DNA of 64,000 nucleotides, from positions 7,854,001 to 7,918,000 of the forward strand of contig NZ_CP019724.1 in assembly GCF_002005225.1 (NCBI RefSeq), written 5' to 3'. Below the pieces are notes generated by a model, which saw only the letters and a list, made by a program, of their open reading frames with translations, was not told the DNA's origin and did not search any database. This document shows positions 1 through 8,373 of the stretch, piece by piece. This stretch comes from Streptomyces pactum. Lineage in GTDB: Bacteria > Actinomycetota > Actinomycetes > Streptomycetales > Streptomycetaceae. The translations under genes and the position numbers were made by a program. Positions within the stretch are counted from its first letter, which is position 1, and each line of letters opens with the position of its first letter.

Positions 1-1
1 G

Positions 2-286
2 GTCTCCGGCGAGGTCTTCCGCACCCAGGCCGAGGACCAGGACGCCGACGACAAGCAGCAGATCGCCGACTGGCTGGAGCAGGCGTCCCAGACGCCGGAG
101 CAGGCCGTGAAGGCGGCCACCGACAAGGCCAAGGGCACCGTCACGGGCGTCGAGCTGGACGAGAACGACGACCAGCAGCTCCTGTGGGCCGTCGACGTGG
201 TGTCGACCGACAACTGGAACAAGACGACCGTGGACGTCGACGCATCGAACGGCAATGTCCTGCGCGAGCACGTGGACCGCGACTGA
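2..286 (+). CDS. PepSY-domain protein, C-terminal part (5' end outside window)
   Basis: The open frame enters from the left edge and stops at a TGA ending at 286. It encodes about 94 residues: a charged helical segment, then a beta-rich stretch (VTGVELDENDD, LLWAVDVV, TVDVDASNGNVL) typical of the end of a PepSY domain, which packs a helix against a four-stranded sheet and ends in a D-x-x-x-G-x-V/I-L turn. PepSY proteins are usually secreted or membrane-anchored and are often proposed to inhibit proteases or bind small ligands. The N-terminus, any signal peptide and the first PepSY repeat lie outside the window. A perfect hairpin terminator follows. The family call is fairly safe; the function is not known. 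Confidence 0.75.
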   Translation, partial: VSGEVFRTQAEDQDADDKQQIADWLEQASQTPEQAVKAATDKAKGTVTGVELDENDDQQLLWAVDVVSTDNWNKTTVDVDASNGNVLREHVDRD

Positions 287-321
287 GCACCGGCCCCAGC
301 CCTGCGGGAAGAACCGGATCA

Positions 322-369
322 GCACGACGGGAGCAGCCGGGTGGAGTCACCCGGCTGCTCCCGTCGTGC
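322..369. terminator. Bidirectional intrinsic terminator between convergent PepSY and MFS genes
   Basis: A perfect 22-bp inverted repeat (322-343 with 348-369) encloses a GAGT loop. It lies 35 bp after the PepSY stop and 14 bp after the stop of the opposite-strand transporter. There is no U-tract, as is usual in Streptomyces. It probably serves both genes. Confidence 0.85.
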
Positions 370-383
370 GTGTCCGAAGGGCG

Positions 384-1637
384 TCAGGCCGCCGGTTCGG
401 AGATCTCCGTCCGCCCGCTCGCCATCGTGCGGGGCAGCGTCAGCACGGCCAGGAAACCGAAGACCGCCACCGCGGCGAAGAAGTAGAACCCCCACGGGTG
501 ACCGATCCCCGAGGCGACCAGGGCGCCGGTGATCGACGGCCCGACGATCGAGCCGATCCGGCCGATCCCGGACGCCGAGCCCAGCGCCGTGCTCCGCACG
601 GAGGCCGGGTAGAAGTTCGTCACGTAGGCGTAGACGAGCACCTGCGCGGAGAAGACGAACACGCCGGTGAAGAAGACGACGGCGTTGAGCAGCAGATCGC
701 TCTCCATCCTGACGCTCAGGCACGCCAGCATGACCACCGAGACGGCGAACCAGCCCATCGTGGTGCCCTTGATGCCCCGCCGGTCGGCGACGAACCCGCC
801 CAGGACCAGGCCGACGACGCCGCCGATGTTGAGCACGAGGAGCTGGGTGACGGCCGTGGGCACCGGGTATCCGGCGTCGTTCATCAGCTTCGGCAGCCAG
901 GTGTTGAGGCCGTAGACCAGCAGCAGCCCCATGAACGAGGCGACCCAGATGCCGATGCCCGCACGCAGGTACGCCGGCCCCAGCAGCTCGGTGAACGGCA
1001 CCCGCCGGTCCCCGTCCCGCTTGGCCCGGATGAAGGCCTCCGACTCGGGCAGCTTGAACCACTGGATGACGGCGACCACGAGGCCGACGACGCCGAGCAG
1101 GTAGAAGAGGATCTGCCAGTCGTCGGTCACCTGCAGCGCGAGCAGCGAGGTGATCACCGCACCGGTGTGGTAGCCGGTCATCGTCAGTGTGCTGGCCCGC
1201 GCCCGGCGGTCGGCCGGCATGTGCTCGGCCATCATCGTGAGCGAGACGGGCATGCAGGCGCCCAGGCCCAGACCGGCGATCAGGCGCAGCGCGGCGAACA
1301 TCGCGACGGAGTTCGCCAGTGGCACCACGATGGTGAACAGCGAGAACAGCACCACCGAGCCGATGAGCAGGCGGCGGCGCCCCAGCCGGTCGGCCAGTGG
1401 ACCGACGCAGACCGCGCCGATGGCGACGCCCACGAGCGAGAGCGTGGCGATGGTGGTCGCGTCGCCCGCGGTCATGCCGAGGTGGTGGGTCTTGAGCAGC
1501 GTGGGAATGATGGCGCCGAGGACGACGAGGTCGTAGCCCTCCAGCAGGACGGTGATCCAGCAAAGGACCACCGTCCACGTGCTGTTGCCGGCGCGGCCTG
1601 TCTGCGCGGGCGCGTCGGACGTGGTGGCGGAAGCCAT
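384..1637 (-). CDS. MFS aromatic acid:H+ symporter (AAHS family), probable benzoylformate/benzoate-type importer
   Basis: The protein has 417 residues and about 12 hydrophobic segments. The MFS loop signature GPLADRLGRRRLL lies between TM2 and TM3, and the sequence resembles PcaK/BenK/MhbT-type aromatic acid transporters. The ATG at 1637 is preferred over an upstream in-frame ATG because it follows a purine-rich GGGGAGAG site and begins a normal MFS N-terminus. It is the third gene of an operon, 67 bp after benzaldehyde dehydrogenase and downstream of benzoylformate decarboxylase. By context it should import mandelate, benzoylformate or benzoate, but the substrate cannot be read from the sequence. 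Expression is probably under the divergent LysR gene at 4876. Confidence 0.85.
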   Translation of the reverse strand: MASATTSDAPAQTGRAGNSTWTVVLCWITVLLEGYDLVVLGAIIPTLLKTHHLGMTAGDATTIATLSLVGVAIGAVCVGPLADRLGRRRLLIGSVVLFSLFTIVVPLANSVAMFAALRLIAGLGLGACMPVSLTMMAEHMPADRRARASTLTMTGYHTGAVITSLLALQVTDDWQILFYLLGVVGLVVAVIQWFKLPESEAFIRAKRDGDRRVPFTELLGPAYLRAGIGIWVASFMGLLLVYGLNTWLPKLMNDAGYPVPTAVTQLLVLNIGGVVGLVLGGFVADRRGIKGTTMGWFAVSVVMLACLSVRMESDLLLNAVVFFTGVFVFSAQVLVYAYVTNFYPASVRSTALGSASGIGRIGSIVGPSITGALVASGIGHPWGFYFFAAVAVFGFLAVLTLPRTMASGRTEISEPAA

Positions 1638-1704
1638 GGTGACTCTCCCCCCGGGGACGGGTGTGAGTGAGCGGAGCCGGAACGGCCGGGGTGGGCCGGA
1701 AGGA

Positions 1705-3159
1705 TCAGAAGGGGTAGTCGGCGATGTCCGGACGTACCGTGACCCACTGGGTCTCGGTGAACGCCTCGACATTGGCCGCGGCGCCGCCGAATCGGGATCC
1801 GGTACCGGAGGCCTTGACCCCGCCGAAGGGCGCGTTGGGCTCGTCGTTCACGGTCTGCTCGTTGATGTGGACCTTGCCGGACTCGATCCGGTCGGCGAGC
1901 TTCATGGCCGTACCGACGTCGCCGAGGATGCCGACCGACAGCCCGTACTCGCAGTCGTCGACGATCCGCGCGGCCTCCTCGAGCGTGGCGAAGGAGACGA
2001 CGGGGGCGACGGGGCCGAAGATCTCCTCGCGCCACGCCGGCATGTCGGTCGTCAGACCGGTCAGCACGGTGGCGCGGTAGCCGGCGCCGTCGATCTCGCC
2101 GCCCGCGGCGACCTTCGCACCCGCCGCCACGCTGTCGGTGACGATGCCGTGCACGCGCTCCAGTTGACGGCGGTCGATGATCGGGCCCAGCGCCACGTCC
2201 TCGCGTGCCGGGTCACCGACCGGCAGCGCCTCGGCCTTCGCGGCGAGCGCGGCGGTGTACTCCTCCACCAGCGACTCGTGCACGATGTGCCGGCCGGTCG
2301 TCATGCAGATCTGCCCCTGATGCAGGTAGGAGCCGAACGCCCCCGCCGAGGCGGCCTTCGCCACGTCCGCGCCGGGCAGCACGACCAGCGCGTTGTTCCC
2401 GCCCAGTTCGAGGTGGGCCCGCTTCAGCAGCCGTCCGGCCTGCTCGCCGATGGCCCGCCCGACCGGCGTCGAGCCGGTGAAGGAGACGACCCGGACCTCG
2501 GGAGCCTCGACGACCGCCCGGCCGACCGAGCCGTCGCCCGGCAGCAGGTGCAGGACGCCGGCGGGGAGGCCGGCCTCCTCGAGAACGCGGGCGATGACGA
2601 CACCGCCGCTCACCGCGGTGCGCGGGTCCGGCTTGAGCAGCACCGCGTTGCCGAGGGCGAGCGCGGGGGCCACCGAACGCAGACCGAGGATGAGCGGGAA
2701 GTTGAAGGGCGCGATCACGCTCACGACACCGGCGGGGCGGCGGCGGGCGAGTGACCAGCGGGCCTCCTCGGAGGTGAGCACCTCGCCCTGGGGATGCGTC
2801 GGCAGGCCCGCGCACTCGAAGCACTCGCCCACGGCGAGCCGCACCTCGAAGCGCGCCTTGGCCCGCACCGAGCCCGCCTCGCGCACCAGCCAGTCCTCGA
2901 CCTCGGCGGCGTGCTCGGTGAAGAGCTCGCCCGCGCGGCGCAGCACGGCCGCCCGCTGCTGCGGGGCGGTCGCCGCCCACTCGCGCTGGGCCTCGGCGGC
3001 CCGTGCGGCGGCACGCCCCACATCCGCGGCCGAGGCCAGTCCGACCGCACCGAGCCGGCCGCCGGTCGCCGGCTCGGTCACCGGGTACTCGGTGGGGGAG
3101 TCCTGCCAGCCGTCGCTGAAGAACCTCCGGCCCCAGACGTCGCTGTCCAGGAATGTCAT
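1705..3159 (-). CDS. Benzaldehyde dehydrogenase (aldehyde dehydrogenase superfamily)
   Basis: This 484-residue NAD(P)+-dependent aldehyde dehydrogenase is of normal family length. The catalytic Cys sits in GQICMTTGR, the general-base Glu in LELGGNNALVV, and the coenzyme loop in VSFTGSTPVGRAIG. The ATG at 3159 overlaps the TGA of the upstream decarboxylase (ATGA), so the two are translationally coupled. A much longer in-frame reading extends upstream but only shadows the decarboxylase on the same strand. Next to a benzoylformate decarboxylase, the natural substrate is benzaldehyde, oxidised to benzoate in the cytoplasm as in the mandelate pathway (MdlD/XylC-like). The Gly-Asn-Asn after the catalytic Glu and the strong match to aryl-aldehyde enzymes support this. 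Confidence 0.9.
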   Translation of the reverse strand: MTFLDSDVWGRRFFSDGWQDSPTEYPVTEPATGGRLGAVGLASAADVGRAAARAAEAQREWAATAPQQRAAVLRRAGELFTEHAAEVEDWLVREAGSVRAKARFEVRLAVGECFECAGLPTHPQGEVLTSEEARWSLARRRPAGVVSVIAPFNFPLILGLRSVAPALALGNAVLLKPDPRTAVSGGVVIARVLEEAGLPAGVLHLLPGDGSVGRAVVEAPEVRVVSFTGSTPVGRAIGEQAGRLLKRAHLELGGNNALVVLPGADVAKAASAGAFGSYLHQGQICMTTGRHIVHESLVEEYTAALAAKAEALPVGDPAREDVALGPIIDRRQLERVHGIVTDSVAAGAKVAAGGEIDGAGYRATVLTGLTTDMPAWREEIFGPVAPVVSFATLEEAARIVDDCEYGLSVGILGDVGTAMKLADRIESGKVHINEQTVNDEPNAPFGGVKASGTGSRFGGAAANVEAFTETQWVTVRPDIADYPF

Positions 3160-4781
3160 CGCTTGCCCTTTCCTCGGGAGTCTTCGGAGTGCTTGCCGGG
3201 CCAGGAGGGCGTGGTGAGTGCCGTGTCCACCTGCACCAGACGGGGGTGGTCCGGCCGCTCGGCCAGGACGGCGCGCAGTTCCTCGGCCCCGCCGACGTGC
3301 TGGGCGCGGACGCCGTAGCCCTCCGCGATCCGGGTGAAGTCCAGCCCGGGGATGTCCAGCCCGGGTGCGTCCGGCACGCCGAGCAGACCACCGAACCAGC
3401 GCAGCGCCCCGTACGTGCCGTTGCGCAGCAGCACGACGGTCAGCGGGACCCGGTGCTGGGCCGCCGTCCACAGGGCGGTGATGCCGTAGTTGGCCGAACC
3501 GTCCCCGATCACGCCGACGACCGGGCGGCCGGGCTGGGCCATCGCGACGCCGACCGCGCCGGGCAGTCCGAAGCCGAGCCCGCCGGCCGCCGGGAAGTAG
3601 TACGAGCCCTGGCGGCGCAGGTCCATCTGGCGCCACCACGCGGAGTTGGTCGACGTCGACTCGACGACGTACGCCGTGTCCCCGGGCTGTTCGTCGCGCA
3701 GCGCGGCGAAGACCTGTTCGGGATGGAGGCCGGGTCCTTCGGCGGACAGCGGCCCGGGCACGGGCCGGTAGGCGCCGGCGGGTGTTCCGGGCCCGTCGAG
3801 CGACTTCAGCAGCAGGTCGATGACGGCCCCGGGGTCGGCGACCAGCGCCTCGCCCATCGGCGCCCGCGCGGCGGCCGACGCGTCCTCGGTCACCTGGATC
3901 AGCCGGGTGCCGTCGGGCAGATACCGGCCGGGGAGGTGCTCGTGGTAGCGGAAGACCGGCGCGCCCAGCACCAGCACGAGGTCGTGTCCCTCGAAGGCCT
4001 GGGAGACCGGCGCGATCCCGGCGGGCAGCACACCCCGGAACTGCGGGTGCCGGTTGGGGAAGGGCAGCCGGAACAGGGAGGGCGCCGCCCACACCGGACC
4101 GCCCAGGCGCTCGGCCAGCCGGACGGCGTCGTCGAACCGGTCCGCCGAGTCGATGTCACCGCCCAGCACGAGCGCGGGGCGCCGGGCGGCGGCGACCCGC
4201 TCCACGAGCCAGTCGCCCTGCGCGCCGCCGGGCACGGAAGCCCGCAGCACCCGCCGGTCGAGCACGGCCGGGGCGTTGTCGTCGGCCTCGGCCGACCAGT
4301 CGTCGTACGGCACGGAGAGATAGGCCGGCCGCCGCTGGAGCCGCGCCTCGAAGACGGCCTGCGCGAGCGCGCGCGGCACGTCCCCGGCGCACGCCGGTTC
4401 CGCCGCCCAGCCCACCAGCGGCTTCATCAGCGCCGGGGCGTCGACGCTGGCCAGGTTGGCCTCCGGACCGATCGCGGGCCTCACCTGCTGGCCGGCCACC
4501 ACCACGAGCGGGGTGCGGGAGGCCACCGCGTTGGTCAGCGCGCCCATCGCGTTGCCCGAACCCGAGGCCGCGTGCAGATTGACCAGGACCGGACGGCCGG
4601 TCGCCTGGGCGTAGCCGTCGGCCATACCGACGACGGCGCCCTCGTGCAGACCGAGGACGTAGCGGAAACCGTCGGGCAGCTCGGCCAGGAAAGGCAGCTC
4701 GTTGGAGCCCGGATTGCCGAAGACGGTGGTGAGCCCCTGGCGCTCCAGGAAATCGTGGGAGACACGGCGCACGGATGGCAC
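3156..4781 (-). CDS. mdlC: Benzoylformate decarboxylase (thiamine diphosphate-dependent)
   Basis: The 541-residue protein has the three-domain layout of ThDP decarboxylases. The N-terminal Pyr domain carries FGNPGSNELPFL (active-site Ser), a catalytic Glu in GLHEGAVVG, and NLHAASGSGNAMGAL with the His corresponding to His70 of the Pseudomonas putida enzyme. YLSVPYDDW is also shared with that enzyme. The C-terminal PP domain has the cofactor motif GDGSANYGITALW followed by the usual N. It splits phenylglyoxylate (benzoylformate) into benzaldehyde and CO2. The GTG start at 4781 is chosen because AAAGGAA precedes it by a normal distance and the protein then starts just before the conserved block. 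It is the first gene of the operon. No mandelate dehydrogenase lies nearby. Confidence 0.92.
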   Translation of the reverse strand: MPSVRRVSHDFLERQGLTTVFGNPGSNELPFLAELPDGFRYVLGLHEGAVVGMADGYAQATGRPVLVNLHAASGSGNAMGALTNAVASRTPLVVVAGQQVRPAIGPEANLASVDAPALMKPLVGWAAEPACAGDVPRALAQAVFEARLQRRPAYLSVPYDDWSAEADDNAPAVLDRRVLRASVPGGAQGDWLVERVAAARRPALVLGGDIDSADRFDDAVRLAERLGGPVWAAPSLFRLPFPNRHPQFRGVLPAGIAPVSQAFEGHDLVLVLGAPVFRYHEHLPGRYLPDGTRLIQVTEDASAAARAPMGEALVADPGAVIDLLLKSLDGPGTPAGAYRPVPGPLSAEGPGLHPEQVFAALRDEQPGDTAYVVESTSTNSAWWRQMDLRRQGSYYFPAAGGLGFGLPGAVGVAMAQPGRPVVGVIGDGSANYGITALWTAAQHRVPLTVVLLRNGTYGALRWFGGLLGVPDAPGLDIPGLDFTRIAEGYGVRAQHVGGAEELRAVLAERPDHPRLVQVDTALTTPSWPGKHSEDSRGKGKR

Positions 4782-4846
4782 GGACGTTCCTTTCGAAGTG
4801 ACGCCCGACACGCTAGGCACCCCGCGACATGGGCACCAATAGATGT

Positions 4847-4859
4847 TTCGGCGGGCCGA
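4847..4859. promoter_or_regulatory. Candidate LysR box between mdlC and its regulator
   Basis: The 94-bp divergent gap contains TTCGGCGGGCCGA, a T-N11-A element with TCGGC/GCCGA dyad symmetry. It sits 17 bp before the LysR start and about 66 bp before the mdlC start, the usual place for a LysR recognition site serving both genes. Confidence 0.45.
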
Positions 4860-4875
4860 TATAGAGTCCCTCGAT

Positions 4876-5814
4876 ATGGGCACCTTCGATCTCAACCTGG
4901 CCCGCGTCTTCGTCCTGCTGTACGAGACCGGCAGCGTCACCGCCACGGCCGAGACGCTCCACGTCACGCAGCCCACCGTCAGCTACAGCCTCGGCAAGCT
5001 CCGGCGCCACTTCGACGACGAGCTGTTCCGCCGCAACGGGCGCGGGCTGACCCCCACGGCCGGCGCCCGGCGGCTGTACGAGCCGCTGCAGCGCGCCCTG
5101 GCGGAGATCGACGGGACGGTCCGGCAGGGCGACGCCTTCGACCCCGAAACCATGTCGGGCCGCTTCACGATCGCCCTCTCCGACCTCGGCGAGGCGACCC
5201 TGCTGCCGAGGCTCGTCGCCGCGGCGCGCGAGCGTGCGCCGGGGGTGTCGTTCACCGTCCGTCCGTTCGACGTGGAGGACGCCGAGAGCCAGTTGCGCCG
5301 CGGCGACCTCGACGCGTTCGTCGCCACCCCGGTGATCACCTCGCACCTGACCGTGCGGGTCCCGCTCTTCCGGGAGCGGTACGTCCTCATGGTCGCCGCG
5401 GACCATCCGCGCGTCCGGGGTGACGAGGTCACGCTGGGGGACCTCGCGGCCGAGCACCACGCGACGGTCTTCGGGCCGAGCGGGCACGTCGCGCCCCGGG
5501 CCGTGCTGGCCGCGCACGGGCTCCTGGAGCGGGTGGCCGTGGACGCCACCCGCTTCTCGATGCTGCCCTACCTGCTGGAGCAGACCGATCTGATCGCCAT
5601 CGTCCCCGAGTACGTGGGGGAGGTCTTCACCGCCTCCCACCGGGTGCGCCTGGTGCGGCTGCCCTTCGAGACCGAGCCGATCGAGATCGCCCTGTACGCA
5701 CGCCACGAGTCCTCGCGCAGCCCGGCGCAGCGGTGGCTGGTCCAGTTCCTGGCCCAGGTGCTGGGCGAACAGGTGAGCCCGGCCCAGCTACCGCCGACCG
5801 CGGCGGTGACGTAG
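4876..5814 (+). CDS. LysR-family transcriptional regulator of the benzoylformate operon
   Basis: The 312-residue protein is of normal LysR length. The N-terminal winged helix-turn-helix (FDLNLARVFVLLYETGSVTATAETLHVTQPTVSYSLGKLR) is followed by a linker helix and a two-lobed periplasmic-binding-like effector domain. The ATG at 4876 places the MGTFDLNLARV start where LysR proteins normally begin; an in-frame ATG 33 bp upstream is less likely. It is divergent from the decarboxylase/dehydrogenase/transporter operon, the classic arrangement for an activator responding to a pathway intermediate, here probably benzoylformate or mandelate (inference). Its stop lies 3 bp from the end of the convergent methyltransferase gene. 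Confidence 0.9.
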   Translation: MGTFDLNLARVFVLLYETGSVTATAETLHVTQPTVSYSLGKLRRHFDDELFRRNGRGLTPTAGARRLYEPLQRALAEIDGTVRQGDAFDPETMSGRFTIALSDLGEATLLPRLVAAARERAPGVSFTVRPFDVEDAESQLRRGDLDAFVATPVITSHLTVRVPLFRERYVLMVAADHPRVRGDEVTLGDLAAEHHATVFGPSGHVAPRAVLAAHGLLERVAVDATRFSMLPYLLEQTDLIAIVPEYVGEVFTASHRVRLVRLPFETEPIEIALYARHESSRSPAQRWLVQFLAQVLGEQVSPAQLPPTAAVT

Positions 5815-5817
5815 GCG

Positions 5818-6633
5818 TCACCCCTTGCGGCCGACCCCGCCGAACATGGCGACCTCGGCGGACGGTTCACCGTCACCGGCGTCGGGACACCAGTGGTTGC
5901 AGGAGACCACGCCGGGCGGCAGCAGCTCCAGTCCGTCGAAGAACCGGGCGACCGCGCCCGGGGTGCGCTGGGTCAGCTTCGGCGTACCGTGCTCGTTCCA
6001 GAAGGCCACCGCCGCGTCGACGTCGGGCATGTCCGGCCGGGTGATGGTGTGCGACAGGACGAGGTGGCTGCCCCGGGGCAGGGCGTCGACGAGCCGCCGC
6101 ACGATCCCGTACGCCTCCTCGTCGTCCTCGACGAAGATGACCACGCCGAGCAGCACCAGCGCCACCGGCTCGGTCAGGTCCAGCGTGCGCGAGGCGTGCT
6201 CCAGGATGGCGTCGACGTTGCGCAGGTCCTCGTCGAGGTAGTCGGTGCGGCCCTGAGGCGTGCTGGTGAGCAGCGCCTCGGCGTGGGCCAGGACGATCGG
6301 GTCGTTGTCGACGTAGACGATGCGGGACTCCGGCGCGATGCGCTGGGCGACCTCGTGGGTGTTGTCCGCCGAGGGCAGGCCGGTGCCGATGTCGAGGAAC
6401 TGCCGTATGCCGTGCTCACCGACGAGTCGTCGCACCGCGCGGCCCAGGAACCGGCGGTCGGCCAGGGCGTAGTCCCCTATGCCGGGGTGCAGCCGGCGTA
6501 TCTGGTCGCCGGCCTGCTGGTCGACCGCGTAGTTGTCCTTGCCTCCCAGCCAGTAGTTCCAGATCCGGGCCGTGTGCGGCTGGTCCGTCCTGATCCTGTG
6601 ACGTGGTTCCTTCATGGCGGGCGACTCGGCCAT
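5818..6633 (-). CDS. SAM-dependent methyltransferase of the actinobacterial DUF574 type
   Basis: The protein has 271 residues. The N-terminal motif TARIWNYWLGGKDNYAVD is the hallmark of this actinobacteria-rich family, followed by a Rossmann SAM site, FLDIGTGLPSADNTHEVA, and the acidic strand-2 end IVYVDNDPIV. The family is expanded in Streptomyces and substrates are mostly unknown. The ATG at 6633 is preferred because GGAGGACTCC precedes it; an internal ATG six codons later has no better site. It is a single gene, convergent with the LysR gene and divergent from the PepE-like gene at 6769. The role is unassigned. Confidence 0.85.
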   Translation of the reverse strand: MAESPAMKEPRHRIRTDQPHTARIWNYWLGGKDNYAVDQQAGDQIRRLHPGIGDYALADRRFLGRAVRRLVGEHGIRQFLDIGTGLPSADNTHEVAQRIAPESRIVYVDNDPIVLAHAEALLTSTPQGRTDYLDEDLRNVDAILEHASRTLDLTEPVALVLLGVVIFVEDDEEAYGIVRRLVDALPRGSHLVLSHTITRPDMPDVDAAVAFWNEHGTPKLTQRTPGAVARFFDGLELLPPGVVSCNHWCPDAGDGEPSAEVAMFGGVGRKG

Positions 6634-6768
6634 GGTGGAGTCCTCCGGTCCGGGCGGTGATCACTCAAGGACAAACGTAGCCCCCGGAGTTGGGGGAAGC
6701 GAAGGCTCCGGCGAGGTGCGTCGGCACCGGTGGCGGCGAGCGACCGCCGGGTCGTTAGGATCAGCGGC

Positions 6769-7509
6769 GTGACGGCACCCGAACCCACCATCCTCGCCAC
6801 CTCGGGCGGGCACCGCACGGGCGGCCGGACCATGGTGGCGTTCGACGCCCTGGTGCACCACGCGGTGGAGCTCTCGGGCGCGCACGGCCGGCGCCCCCGC
6901 GTCCTGTACGTCGGCACCGCCATCGGGGACGCCGAACACTTCACCGCCCGCATGACCGAGGCCGCCCGCGTCGCCGGCTTCGACCTGACGCCGCTGCACC
7001 TGTTCCCCATGCCCAACGTGGCGGACGTCGAGGAGACCGTGCTCGCCCAGGACGTCGTCTGGGTCATGGGCGGTTCGGTGGCCAACCTGCTGGCCGTCTG
7101 GCGCGTCCACGGACTCGACCGCGTCATGCGCCGGGCCTGGGAGGCCGGGGTCGTACTCAGCGGAGTGAGCGCGGGATCCCTGTGCTGGTTCCGGGGCGGC
7201 GCCACCGACTCCTTCGGTCCCGAACTGCGCCCGTTCACCGACGCGTTGGGATTCCTGCCCTACGGCAACGGCGTGCACTACGACGTGGACGAGGGCCGCC
7301 GCCCGCTGACCCATCGACTCGTCGCCGACGGCACCCTGCCCGCCGCCCACTGCACGGACGACGGCGTCGGCCTCGTCTACCGCGGCACCGAGCTGGTCGA
7401 GGCGGTGACGGAGACCGCGGGCAAGGGCGCCTACGTGGTCGTACGCGAGGGCGACACGGCGGTGGAGGAGCGTATCGAGCCGCGGAAGCTGCCCGGCGTG
7501 ACGCCGTAG
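6769..7509 (+). CDS. Peptidase E-like (family S51) class I glutamine-amidotransferase-fold protein
   Basis: The 246-residue protein has the S51 layout: an N-terminal strand with ATSGGH, a DVVWVMGGSVANLL segment, then the nucleophile elbow SGVSAGSLCWF with the probable catalytic Ser near residue 134. HYDVDEGRRP and HCTDDGVGLVY follow and may supply the His and acidic partners. E. coli PepE cleaves Asp-X dipeptides; many actinobacterial relatives are only annotated as type 1 GATase-like. The GTG at 6769 is favoured over an ATG 39 bp upstream because AGGATC precedes it and ILATSGGH then starts at residue 8. Cytoplasmic, no signal peptide. Dipeptidase activity is likely but not certain. Confidence 0.82.
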   Translation: MTAPEPTILATSGGHRTGGRTMVAFDALVHHAVELSGAHGRRPRVLYVGTAIGDAEHFTARMTEAARVAGFDLTPLHLFPMPNVADVEETVLAQDVVWVMGGSVANLLAVWRVHGLDRVMRRAWEAGVVLSGVSAGSLCWFRGGATDSFGPELRPFTDALGFLPYGNGVHYDVDEGRRPLTHRLVADGTLPAAHCTDDGVGLVYRGTELVEAVTETAGKGAYVVVREGDTAVEERIEPRKLPGVTP

Positions 7510-7684
7510 TGCGGGCCCGTGCAGACGGGCCGGACCGACGGGAGGCGCTGCCGCGACGGCGGGGAAGAGGCACCTCGAACGCCTGCGCACCCGCGGCGCG
7601 CACCACCTCGCCGTCGAGCGCGACCACGAACGCCCCAGGGGACCGTACGTGTTTGCCGACGCGGTCCGGGGCAAGGCGGTGTCC

Positions 7685-8113
7685 ATGAGCGATCCGAACA
7701 AGGACACGAACCAGAAGCCCAACACCACACGGACCGCCGAGTCCAAGGCCCGCGACGCCGCGGACAAGGCGACCGCCCCCGCCTCGCGGGCCGGACAGAC
7801 CGCCGCCGGCAAGGCCGGTGACACGGTGTCAGCGGCCAAGGCCGGCGCCCAGCGTTCGGCCCAGGCCGCGAACGGCGCCGTGCAGTCGGCGGCCAAGGGC
7901 GTGGCAGCCGGCCGTCAGGTGGTCGTCGACACCTCGGGACAGGTCGCGGCCACGGCCAGGACGGCGTGGACGGTCATCGCCCAGCGCAAGCTGGTCGCCG
8001 CGGGTGTGGGAGCCGGCATCACCGCGCTGAGCGCCGCGTCGTACGCGGTGGGGCGCCGCGCGGGACGCCACACGCACGGCCCCCTCACCCGGCTCACCGG
8101 CGGCCGGATCTGA
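7685..8113 (+). CDS. Ala/Lys-rich helical protein with C-terminal hydrophobic segment
   Basis: I do not recognise a named family. The 142 residues begin with a disordered polar stretch, then about 65 residues of Ala/Lys/Gly/Gln-rich repeats ([33 protein letters not shown]) that should form a long amphipathic helix, resembling LEA or phasin-like proteins. A hydrophobic segment ([22 protein letters not shown]) and a basic tail (RRAGRH) could anchor it in the membrane. The ATG at 7685 follows AAGGCGG. The 175 bp between the previous gene and this one hold nothing recognisable. A stress or envelope-structural role is only a guess. Confidence 0.6.
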   Translation: MSDPNKDTNQKPNTTRTAESKARDAADKATAPASRAGQTAAGKAGDTVSAAKAGAQRSAQAANGAVQSAAKGVAAGRQVVVDTSGQVAATARTAWTVIAQRKLVAAGVGAGITALSAASYAVGRRAGRHTHGPLTRLTGGRI

Positions 8114-8146
8114 CGCCTCCCGGTCGGCTCCGTCCCGGACGCCGAC

Positions 8147-8180
8147 GGGGCGGCCGGATCCGACGCGTCCCGGCCGCCCC
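8147..8180. terminator. Intrinsic terminator after the Ala/Lys-rich gene
   Basis: Perfect 11-bp arms, GGGGCGGCCGG (8147-8157) and CCGGCCGCCCC (8170-8180), are separated by 12 nt, 33 bp after the stop at 8113. It also lies just beyond the stop of the convergent micro-ORF at 8197. Confidence 0.7.
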
Positions 8181-8196
8181 GCCCCGGACGACGGCC

Positions 8197-8259
8197 TCAC
8201 GGCCCGGCCGGCCGGTGCGCGGGCGGGGCCGGCAGCCGCGGTGCCTTCACCTCGGGCAT
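8197..8259 (-). CDS. Candidate 20-residue micro-protein with strong ribosome binding site
   Basis: An ATG at 8259 opens a 20-codon frame starting [13 protein letters not shown] and ending in TGA at 8197. The reason to list it is the leader: GGGAGGAGAGGAAACGCC, with GAGG seven bases before ATG, one of the best Shine-Dalgarno sites in the window. The peptide is Pro/Ala-rich, basic, without Cys, Ser or Thr, and not membrane-like. It is divergent from pgm (start 8374) and convergent with the gene ending at 8113. It could be a real small protein or a leader-type ORF. Nothing in the sequence gives a function. Confidence 0.45.
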   Translation of the reverse strand: MPEVKAPRLPAPPAHRPAGP

Positions 8260-8373
8260 GGCGTTTCCTCTCCTCCCGCCCCGGCCGGAAGGCCCGGTAC
8301 CGCCGGTATCGGTCCCCGGACAGGGGAAGATGGGACCGCGAGTGAATGCCGACCGATGCGGAGGAGTGGGCGC

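Noticed and set aside
1705..4092. 795-codon minus-strand frame continuous with the aldehyde dehydrogenase
   Set aside because: The upstream 310 codons are a shadow of benzoylformate decarboxylase in another frame; the true start is the ATG overlapping its stop.
4826..4888. Direct repeat CGAYATGGGCACC near the LysR start
   Set aside because: The second copy is the coding start of the LysR gene; similarity is short and probably coincidental.
7510..7684. Possible in-frame N-terminal extension of the Ala/Lys-rich protein
   Set aside because: The stretch has no start with a ribosome site, while ATG 7685 has one.
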